Below are positions 1-6,600 of a stretch of 9,982 bases of DNA, piece by piece (position 1 is the stretch's first letter; each line of letters begins with the position of its first letter). The stretch is from DASWJQ01 sp964517315 (GTDB taxonomy: Bacteria; Chloroflexota; Anaerolineae; Anaerolineales; E44-bin32): positions 1-9,982 of the forward strand of contig CAZFCJ010000116.1 in NCBI GenBank assembly GCA_964517315.1, written 5' to 3'. Both the position numbers and the translations under genes were made by a program. The notes below the pieces were generated by a model that saw only the letters and a program-made list of their open reading frames with translations, was not told the DNA's origin and searched no databases.

Positions 1-127
1 TTGCCATGAACCTGCAGCAGGGCTCAGAAGGCGATCCGACAAAGCTGCACTGATGGGCTGGCGGGTTAAGTCTTCGACGTGAATGGTAGGCCAAGCGGCG
101 GAGGCGCCGGCGTTGAAATCCCCGGCC
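1..127 (+). repeat. Dispersed intergenic repeat, copy A (cut by window start)
   Basis: Bases 1-127 align without gaps to 8735-8861. By hand count 111 of 127 positions are identical (about 87%). The match stops at the GGCC of 124-127. The left half of the element, seen in the copy at 8587, lies outside the window. The shared block includes the heptamer GTTAAGT (GTTAAAT in the other copy). A potential stem pairs AACCTGC (9-15) with GCGGGTT (61-67) through one G-T wobble; the other copy has a fully paired AACCCGC. No open reading frame is conserved across the copies, so I treat it as noncoding. Confidence 0.8.
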
Positions 128-205
128 AATTTGCTCAACACCGTCAGACTGAGCAGTAGGCCGTGTTGTCCAGCCGAGCTCATTGGCATCTGCATCCAGC
201 GTCGA

Positions 206-832
206 TCATGAAAGGGATTCGCTGAGCTTCTGAAAGGCCATGGGTTGTGACCCGCCCGCCAGCAGCTTCTCAATGGCTTTGACGCTTTCATCGACTGAAT
301 CGACCGAAGTGTCGATTTCAAGATCGTAGCAACCGTGCTCGTGGACCAGGGAATACTGTGCCTCAACCATGCCTGGAAGGCGGTCACCGCGTGCCGCCTC
401 GCGGCGAATTGCTTCTTCCTTCTCACAAAAAATGCCCACAAAGTAAGCCTCACCAGCCATGATCGCACTGATGGATTTGAGAACACGCTTATCGACGATC
501 ACGTCGTCAACGATGACATCGAACCCTGTCGATGCAACCGCCCTAGCAGCCTTATACAGCGCCTGCTTAAACTGCACTGCCTTGGGCCCCAGGTGCATTC
601 GTTTAAAGCGTTGGCCGTTATCTTCCGTCACCCAAAGCAAGCCTTCGACACTTTGGGCGTTCCCACCGTCTGAGTAACGAAAGAAATGCTCGGGAAGCGT
701 TTGAATGAAAAGGTCCAGCGCAAGGTGCAGATAGTATCCACCGAGTGCACCCTGAAGTGCCTTGGCAATCGTTGTTTTGCCCGAGCTGGAAGTTCCATTC
801 AGAACGATGATCTGGCTTGATGATGTGTTCAT
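206..832 (-). CDS. Chloramphenicol phosphotransferase-like P-loop kinase
   Basis: A 208-residue cytoplasmic P-loop kinase of the chloramphenicol phosphotransferase (CPT) family. The Streptomyces enzyme inactivates chloramphenicol by ATP-dependent phosphorylation of its 3'-hydroxyl. Seen: Walker A GTSSSGKT at residues 13-20; LDLFIQTLP with Asp40, which aligns to the catalytic Asp37 of the Streptomyces enzyme (FGVDSLIEAMP in that protein); VIVDDV at about 107-111; an ARGDR lid-type segment at 147-151; and VHEHGCYDLEIDTS at 163-176, matching the family's VHEGVEYDVEVDT. It is about 30 residues longer than the Streptomyces protein (about 178), with extra sequence around residues 50-80 and a short tail. 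Start: on the minus strand AAGGA lies 8 bases before the ATG at 832. It is the only minus-strand gene here and has no operon partner. Family assignment is firm. Chloramphenicol as substrate is only a possibility, since many homologues are of unknown specificity. Confidence 0.88.
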   Translation of the reverse strand: MNTSSSQIIVLNGTSSSGKTTIAKALQGALGGYYLHLALDLFIQTLPEHFFRYSDGGNAQSVEGLLWVTEDNGQRFKRMHLGPKAVQFKQALYKAARAVASTGFDVIVDDVIVDKRVLKSISAIMAGEAYFVGIFCEKEEAIRREAARGDRLPGMVEAQYSLVHEHGCYDLEIDTSVDSVDESVKAIEKLLAGGSQPMAFQKLSESLS

Positions 833-1304
833 ACCTTGTGTCCTTCAACTCATTTGCATACTTTTACAGAGGATCCGTGTGTTCATCCATCATTTGAATG
901 GATGGCCCCAAACTCACCCCATTTTTCCCTCAGGGACTGAAACTTTCCTTGACGATCCCCCCATTCGTCTGCGCGGTACGCCCGCCACTCCACAGAAGGT
1001 ACACTGCAACCGTGATTGATACCAGCCCTTCCGCATGTCGGGTTGAAGTGTGGTTCGGAGCTATGGCAATCGCGGGCAGGATAATTGGACAGGACGCACA
1101 TGGAAATCGAGCGTTTCCGGGGGCAGAGGATGGGCGTTCAGAGCCTCGTCGCTACTCCGTCTCTAGGGCACTCGTGGGGTCTGCTGAGGGGAAGAACGCA
1201 TAAGGCCGCTATCGAGTAATCACAGCTCCAGGGAGAATCCACACGGTCGTGATGACCCTCATTGATCATCCCCGGGGGAGTTGGAAGGAGGAGGAGAAAG
1301 GGTT
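833..1304. other. Gene-poor divergent intergenic region
   Basis: This 472-base stretch separates the minus-strand kinase from the plus-strand DUF1801 gene, so both promoters should lie in it; I cannot place either confidently. A perfect 7-bp hairpin (CATCCAT at 884-890, ATGGATG at 898-904, 7-base loop) sits about 50 bases upstream of the kinase start and could be an operator or leader structure. An open frame at 898-1203 and a 39-codon one at 1100-1219 show no family resemblance and look accidental. I see no tRNA, insertion sequence or repeat copy. Confidence 0.5.
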
Positions 1305-1718
1305 ATGAAGAAGAGCGGATCGCAGAAAAACAAGTCTGCTTCTCAGATGATCGATGCGAGAATCAAGGAACTAGGCGATTGGCGCGGCAAGACGCTTGAA
1401 GAAGTGCGTCGGCTCATCAAGGAGGCAGACCCGGAAATCGTCGAAGAGTGGAAGTGGAGTAAACCCACTAACCCAGGAACACCTGTCTGGTCCCACAGCG
1501 GCGGTATCTGCACGGGCGAGACCTATAAGAATAAGGTCAAACTAACTTTCTTCAGGGGCGCTTCTTTGGAGGATCCTTCAGGTCTCTTCAACTCGAGCCT
1601 TGAAGGTAAGGTCAGGCGCGCCATCGACATCCACCAGGATGAGGAAATAGACGAGGAGGCGTTCAAGACTCTCATTCGCGCGGCTGTGAGCTTGAATAAA
1701 TCCACAGCCCAAAGCTGA
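1305..1718 (+). CDS. DUF1801 domain protein (YdhG-like)
   Basis: A 137-residue soluble protein matching the DUF1801 family (PF08818 type; small alpha/beta proteins of uncertain function, some described as iron-chaperone-like). Seen: an N-terminal helix with IDARIKELGDWRGKTLEEVR; the family core ADPEIVEEWKWSKPTNPGTPVWSHSG at about residues 41-66, where the family usually has EEAIKWGMP and Y-HNG; then KNKVKLTFFRGASLEDPSGLFN at about 76-97; and an acidic segment with DEEIDEEAFKTLIRAAV near the C terminus. Start: ATG at 1305 has AGGAGG (1289-1294) 10 bases upstream. A TTG at 1281 in frame would put that ribosome site inside the gene, so I reject it. The protein is complete and followed within about 20 bases by a repeat copy. 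Molecular function is not predictable from sequence. Confidence 0.85.
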   Translation: MKKSGSQKNKSASQMIDARIKELGDWRGKTLEEVRRLIKEADPEIVEEWKWSKPTNPGTPVWSHSGGICTGETYKNKVKLTFFRGASLEDPSGLFNSSLEGKVRRAIDIHQDEEIDEEAFKTLIRAAVSLNKSTAQS

Positions 1719-1739
1719 TTTATGGACCCGGGATCCAGC

Positions 1740-1838
1740 GGAGCTGCACGGATGTCAGTCGGGGCGCGTTAATAGCTGCTCGTTTATGGTTGGCCAGGGA
1801 GCCGAGAAGGCGGCGTGTAATTCCCCGGCCGCTCGCAG
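1740..1838 (+). repeat. Dispersed intergenic repeat, copy B (diverged)
   Basis: This stretch aligns, with several small gaps, to 8778-8866 and to the right half of copy A. Shared anchors in the same order are GAGCTGCAC/AAGCTGCAC, a GTTAA, CGTTTATGGT/CGTGTATGGT, a GGC-GG-GAG stretch, and CCGGCCGCTCGC, identical over 12 bases. It lies just after the DUF1801 stop and ends about 125 bases before the next start. The left half of the element (the 25-base identical core of the other copies) is not visible here, so this is a partial or decayed copy. Confidence 0.6.
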
Positions 1839-1963
1839 CCAGGAGCCGTGGACTTCGCAGCTCGTAGTCGATCGAGGGCCCTTGCACACGGCAGCACCTC
1901 GCGCATTGTCGGAAATCGAAATACACTTATCGGTCCGGAATGAAACTGAGCTGGGAGGAGAAC

Positions 1964-2293
1964 ATGGCGAGGGAAGGACAGATCTATACGTTGGGACGAT
2001 GGAGGACGAAAGCGGGAATGGAGGCAGAGTTTATTCGCGTTTGGCAAGCTTTCGCTGACTGGACATCCGCCAGCCAATCTGGCGCCGGTGAAGGTACTTT
2101 GCTCCAGCACGAAGATACTCCACAGCGGTTTGTATCCTTCGGCCCGTGGGATGACGCGGCGAGTGTCTCCAGCTGGCGCCAACGACCGGAATTCAAAGAT
2201 TTTCTAGCTAAGGCTCAAGAGCTGTGCGATGAAATCGAGCCTCAGAATATGATTTTAGTGGGACGGTCAAGCTCCGCAGCATTGGATGACTGA
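1964..2293 (+). CDS. Antibiotic biosynthesis monooxygenase (ABM)-like protein
   Basis: A 109-residue single-domain protein resembling the ABM/dimeric alpha-beta barrel superfamily. Members include cofactor-free monooxygenases, heme-degrading enzymes and many proteins of unknown role; they usually act as cytoplasmic homodimers. Seen: a first strand QIYTLGRWRTKAG, the helix GMEAEFIRVWQAFADWT, a central strand TLLQHEDTPQRFVSFGPWDD with the FxSFGPWDD turn common in this group, the helix SVSSWRQRPEFKDFLAKAQEL, and a last strand EPQNMILVGR. Start: ATG at 1964 has GGAGG (1954-1958) 5 bases upstream. The in-frame ATG at 1940 would only add 8 residues and has no ribosome site. The stop is 3 bases before the assembly gap. 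Catalysis is not assured: the fold is recognisable but the activity is not. Confidence 0.75.
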   Translation: MAREGQIYTLGRWRTKAGMEAEFIRVWQAFADWTSASQSGAGEGTLLQHEDTPQRFVSFGPWDDAASVSSWRQRPEFKDFLAKAQELCDEIEPQNMILVGRSSSAALDD

Positions 2294-2296
2294 GAG

Positions 2297-2396
2297 NNNN
2301 NNNNNNNNNNNNNNNNNNNNNNNNNNNNNNNNNNNNNNNNNNNNNNNNNNNNNNNNNNNNNNNNNNNNNNNNNNNNNNNNNNNNNNNNNNNNNNNN
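2297..2396. other. Assembly gap (100 N)
   Basis: A run of exactly 100 N, the usual placeholder for a scaffold join of unknown size. The join falls in an intergenic repeat zone, which may be why assembly broke here. Linkage of the genes on either side rests on scaffolding, not on continuous sequence. Confidence 0.99.
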
Positions 2397-2400
2397 GGGA

Positions 2401-2442
2401 GTTAAGGCGGCTGGCAATCCATGGCAGAATGGTCGCATCATC
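2401..2442 (+). repeat. Short diverged repeat flanking the gap
   Basis: This segment resembles 7833-7875. Positions 2404-2434 match 7836-7866 at 22 of 31 bases by hand count, followed in both by ATCATC after a one-base offset. Read on the minus strand, both encode a similar ILP-x-IASRL peptide. The remaining sequence up to 2521 holds only the ribosome site of the next gene. The match is short and moderate. Confidence 0.4.
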
Positions 2443-2521
2443 GTTACAGTGAACGGCGCGGGTCGCTGCCCTTCGCTTCGCTGAGCTCGGCTTCGTGGCG
2501 CACAGAAGGTGATGCGGATTC

Positions 2522-3208
2522 ATGAGCACAGACGTCCAAACTTCCGCCGAGTTAGATGCAGAGGTCCGGCGAGTGATCTACGATAGCTTCCTGTCCCGTG
2601 CCAGGGCCGTGACCCAGCAGGAAGTGGCCAGGGAGCTTTCCCTGCCGGACGATGATGTGGCCGCTTCCTTCGGACGCCTCGCGGCAGCCCATGTGGTGGT
2701 CCTTCAGCCGGAGAGCGGCGAGCTGCTCATGGCCAACCCCTTCTCGGCTGTGCCCACCACCTTCCGGGTCAGCTCCGGGGAGAAAGAGTGGTGGGCCAAC
2801 TGCATTTGGGACGCCCTGGGCGTGCTCGCTATGATCGACGAGGATGGCGCGATCGAGACCTCATGCCCCGACTGCGGGGAGGCGCTCGATCTGGCCGTCG
2901 TCTCTGGACAGCTATCGCGGCCCGAAGGCGTGGTTCACTTCGCTGTTCCCGCCGCCCACTGGTGGGATGACATCGTGTTCACTTGAAGAACCATGCTACT
3001 CTTCCGGTCGGAGGAGCATGTTTCACGTTGGTGCAAGCTCTGGGGTCAGGATACGGGTGCCGTGTTCTCACCCGAGCAGGCCTGGAATCTGGCGCAATCC
3101 TGGTACTCGGAAGACCGCAGATCGCAACAATGGCGCAGAAAGACGAAGGAGGAAGCTCAGCAGATCTTGGACCACCTGGGACTTGTGGGCCCCTTCTGGC
3201 AGTTGTGA
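2522..3208 (+). CDS. MerB-like organomercurial lyase family protein, probable selenoprotein (Sec155)
   Basis: Read through one in-frame TGA (2984-2986), this gives a 228-residue MerB-family (alkylmercury lyase) protein. MerB cleaves carbon-mercury bonds with Cys96, Asp99 and Cys159. Seen: an N-terminal winged-helix-like segment (about 15-65, with TQQEVARELSLPDDDVAASF); NPFSAVPTTF (72-81); EWWANCIWDAL with Cys94 and Asp97 matching Cys96/Asp99; SCPDCGEAL with Cys115 and Cys118; HWWDDIVFT ending at 154; then the TGA at codon 155, and TMLLFRSEEHVSRWC to a final LGLVGPFWQL. Aligning LLFRS with HFFAS of E. coli MerB puts the TGA exactly on Cys159. The phase is unchanged across the TGA and no further stop occurs for 73 codons. 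A SECIS-like hairpin follows the TGA. Start: AAGGTGA (2506-2512) lies 9 bases before the ATG. No merR, merA or mer transport gene is nearby, so the natural substrate may not be organomercury. Alternatives are a nonsense mutation or sequencing error; the hairpin and exact catalytic position argue against both. Family assignment is strong and selenoprotein status likely. Confidence 0.85.
2984..2986 (+). other. In-frame TGA, proposed selenocysteine codon
   Basis: This TGA occupies codon 155 of the MerB-like gene, in the slot of catalytic Cys159 of MerB. A Cys codon (TGC or TGT) differs by one base. Selenocysteine insertion would need SelA, SelB, SelD and tRNA-Sec from elsewhere in the genome; none is in this window. 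Confidence 0.75.
2992..3020 (+). promoter_or_regulatory. Bacterial SECIS-like hairpin
   Basis: Immediately after the TGA the sequence folds as CATG (2992-2995) with CATG (3017-3020), a 3-base bulge CTA, and a 7-bp stem CTCTTCC (2999-3005) with GGAGGAG (3010-3016), one pair being U-G, closed by the tetraloop GGUC (3006-3009). The alternative CATGCT/AGCATG plus CTTCC/GGAGG has the same number of pairs with the bulge shifted. In E. coli fdhF the SelB-recognised loop also contains GGUC, with its key G and U at positions 23 and 24 counted from the U of UGA. Here the GGU occupies 23-25 on the same count. The position is within the known 16-37 base spacing of bacterial SECIS loops. The hairpin overlaps coding sequence, as bacterial SECIS elements do. 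Confidence 0.75.
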
Positions 3209-3615
3209 CCTTTGCGGCGGACAACTTGCACGATGAGCCGGGGCCGTCAAGGAGGGGCCACGCTCCAGGTGAATACCTCAGAGTTACCGCCCGCCCGGCC
3301 ACCCCATAACGGTGGGGTGGGTGATCTTCAACCACCCGGAGAATTGCAGTGGCGGCGAGTGCGGCGCCGGCGACGCCTTCCCCTTAGATACTCCCCCAAT
3401 TCAGCCAATGCTCAGCCGGATCGTTCGCCTTTGCCATGATGTACAATCGAGATCGAAAGAAGAATGGCTGTGTCGACTCGGCACGATGAACTGCCCGCGG
3501 GTCGCTTCGAGCGCTATCGCCTGCGGATGGCGTCTCCTGAGCGAACCGATGGGTCCCCGCCGACTCGACCACGAATCGGCCGGTGACGCTGTTCTATGGG
3601 GAGGAGAGAGTTCCT
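3209..3615 (+). other. Leader / intergenic region before the large kinase gene
   Basis: This 407-base stretch has no recognisable protein gene. It holds two mutually exclusive hairpins (3299-3337, listed separately). It also has a TACAAT (3442-3447) that looks like a -10 box but lacks a convincing -35. A 40-codon open frame (3464-3586) begins MAVSTRHDELPAGRFERYRL and its TGA overlaps a GTG in the kinase frame (GTGA at 3583-3586). That small frame has only a poor ribosome site and no known relatives, so I do not call it a gene. The region around 3340-3400 is very GC-rich with no visible repeat copy. Confidence 0.45.
3299..3337 (+). promoter_or_regulatory. Competing hairpins, possible attenuator
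   Basis: CCACCCCA (3299-3306) pairs perfectly with TGGGGTGG (3313-3320) across a 6-base loop TAACGG. The GGGTGG at 3315-3320 can instead pair with CCACCC at 3332-3337 across an 11-base loop. The two stems share the same central strand, so only one can form. The first begins 91 bases after the MerB-like stop. No T-run follows either stem, so neither is a standard intrinsic terminator. It may be a 3' end structure of the upstream mRNA or a switch in the kinase leader. Confidence 0.4.
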
Positions 3616-6600
3616 TTGCCCCCAGAGGACCGGGAAAATCTCGTTGGAACGCACCTGAACCGCCGATACCGGATCGATGCCGTTCTTGGACTGGGCAGCA
3701 TGGGGGAAGTCTATCGCGCCCGCGATACCGTGCTCGAGCGGGATGTAGCTGTCAAAGTCGTTTCGCACCATTCCCTGGATACCCGCGGCCGAACGCGTCT
3801 TCTCCATGAAGCCCGATACATCGCCAAACTGAATCATCCCAACATCGTGACGGTGCATGACGTCGGCGATCAAGATGGTCTGCCGTTCATCGTGATGGAA
3901 TTCGTCAGAGGACAAACGCTGTACCAAGCCAAGCCAGATGATCTCGAAACGATCATCGACGTCGCTGGCGACATTTGTGCTGCGCTACAGCATGCTCACT
4001 CACAAGGGATCATCCACCGGGATATCAAGCCGGAAAACGTACTGCTGGACCCCGACGGTAGAGCTAAATTGATGGACTTTGGGATCGCCTTCTCGGGGGC
4101 ATCTCGCCTCACCGAAGAGGGCACGCTATTGGGCACGGTGTTCTACATCTCGCCGGAACAAGCGCTTGGAAAGCATATCGACCCACGGGCAGACCTGTAT
4201 TCATTGGGCGTATTGTTATATGAAATGGTTTGTGGCCGGCTGCCCTTCGAGGCTGATGACCCACTGGCCCTGATCTCCCAGCACCTCCACGCCCCGGTTG
4301 TCCCGCCGGACCATCTCAACCCTGATATTCCCTCGACGCTTTCGGATCTTATCCTGAAGCTGCTGGCCAAAACCCCCGAAGCTCGGGTAGAGACCGCCGA
4401 AGCTGTGTGGGAGGGTTTGCAAGCTGTCGCTGCATCACTGGATTCACGCTCCACGCCATTGGCCTCAGAGGAAAAACTGGTGGAGACTACCTCCAGCGGG
4501 CTTGCATTGCTGGACCGCATGGTGCGCGGCCGATTGGTGGGCCGTGAGGCGGAGTTAGCGGAGCTGCGCAGCTTCTGGGACCGGGCGGCCCATGGGGAAG
4601 GGCATTTGGTCTTGCTCTCGGGCGAACCGGGGGTGGGAAAGACGCGCCTGGCAAGGGAACTCACGGTGCATGCCCGTCTGCGTGGAGCGCAATGTCTCGT
4701 TGGCAGGTTCCAGCCGGAAATGGATGTGACGTACCTGGGGATTCGCGAAGCTCTGCGCGATTACCTGCGATCGCAGCCACCCGAAGAAGTGCGCTCGGCG
4801 ATCGGGCCATCAGCCCCGGAACTCATCAAGTTGCTTCCCGAGGTGGGTGAAATCGTCGGCGAAGTCGCGCCCAATCCGCATATCGACTTATTTGAAGAAG
4901 AACGGATACGCTTGTTCGACAACGTGACCCAGTTCCTGCTGAGGATTGCTGAGAAGACCCCGATTCTGTTTGTGCTTGAAGACTTGCACTGGGCGGACAG
5001 CCCGAGCCTCCAGTTCCTGCATTTCCTCCTGCGCAACACCCTTCAAGCTCCAGTTTTGGTCCTGGGTACGTATCGTGAGGTGAGCCTGGACCCGGCGCGT
5101 CCCTTCTATGAAACGTTGCTGGGACTCAACCGCGAGCGTCTGTACACCCGGCTGGCATTGCGACGGCTGGGGGCAGGGAGCGTCAGGAAGATGCTGCAGG
5201 TGCTGCTGGACGGCCAGATGGATGATGAATTGGTCGAGCGGATCTACCATGAGACGGAGGGGAACCCGTTCTTCGTCGAAGAGGTGATCAAGTCGCTGCT
5301 GGAACGAAACGCTCTCTTGCTGGAAGACGGGCTGTGGACATCGGTGGAGGGCATGGACCTGCAGGTCCCGCAGAGCATTCAGATCGCCATAGGCAAACGG
5401 ATTGCCAGGTTATCAGAAGATGCCCAAAACTTCCTGAGGTGCGCCTCGATTCTCGGGAACAGTTTCAACGTAGAAGTGCTCCTGGAAATGATTGGCTGGG
5501 ACGAAGACCGGCTGTTGGACGCGCTGGAGCAGGTTGAAAAGGCACAATTCATCCGCGAGACGAGTGAGGGCGGGCAGGATGATTACAGCTTTGAGCATTC
5601 ATTGCTGCCACAGATGCTGCACGAGGGGATCAGTGCCCGGCGGCGCGCACGCTTCCACCAGCAAGCAGGAGAGGCCATTGAGCGTGTGTACGCCAGAAAG
5701 CTGGAAGATGTAGTCGAGACCCTAGCATACCATTATGCGCGCGCATCCAATCGGGTGGCCGAAAAGGCTATCTCGTACGGGCTTCAGGCGGCGGAGAAGG
5801 CCCTTTCCGTCTATGCCCATGAACAGGCCCTTCATTTCTACGGGGATTTGTTGGAAGTGCTTGAAGACTTGGGTGAGCCGAAGCGAGAAGCGATGGTGTG
5901 GGAGCTGATGGGTGATACGAAGGGGAAGCTTTATTTAGTACAGGAATCGGCCGAGGCCTTTGAGAATGCGCTGGTGGCATTAGAGGAGGCCGACATCACA
6001 GAGAGTGAGCAGTTCTGCCAGGTGTCCTACAAACTCGCCGATTCACTGGACCTGGATGACCCGGCCCGAGCCGAGGAACTCTTGGAGGATACCCTATCCA
6101 ACCCGGCTTTGCCCACCGTCAGCCCTCTGCGAGCGAAATGCATGACCAGCTTGTCGCATCATATGCTGCAAGATCAAGCTGTCGAAAAGGCCCAGGAGCT
6201 GGCGCAGGAGGCGCTGGACATAGCTGAAAGATCCGGAGATCAAAAAGCCATCGCGGAAGCTTGGCGGGCGTTGTGCCGCGTGCACAGTGCACGCGATGAT
6301 TTGGCTGCGTATTTCGTCGCTGCCGAGCGACAAGTCTCTGCCCTGGAAGCGTGTGATGACTACTTCGGCATTTTTGGGGCGTTTCATCATGGTTTAGATT
6401 TTTGCTACCTTAAGGGGGACATCCAGAGGGCAGAACGGCTCGCAACGGACGGCCTTGATTTCTGCCAGAAAACCAATGCTCCTGGCTGGGAGGGCACCAT
6501 TCTGGCCAACTATTTGTTTATTCTTTGGTTGCAGGGTCGCTGGCCCGAAGCACTAAGGCACGCAGACAGGGTACTGCCGCTCTTCAATCAGATTGGTCGC

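Noticed and set aside
884..904. Hairpin upstream of the minus-strand kinase as an intrinsic terminator
   Set aside because: The 7-bp stem is not GC-rich and no T-run follows directly on either strand. It could be an operator, but nothing supports that.
898..1203. 101-codon plus-strand open frame
   Set aside because: No family resemblance, no convincing ribosome site, and a composition unlike the neighbouring real proteins.
2984..3208. MerB-like locus as two separate genes (154 and about 71 residues) or a pseudogene
   Set aside because: The phase is unchanged, the TGA hits exactly the catalytic Cys column, the downstream part keeps family sequence, the ATG at 2993 has no ribosome site, and a SECIS-like hairpin follows. 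A nonsense mutation remains the fallback explanation.
3442..3447. TACAAT as a promoter -10 element
   Set aside because: No recognisable -35 hexamer 16-18 bases upstream; a lone hexamer is not enough.
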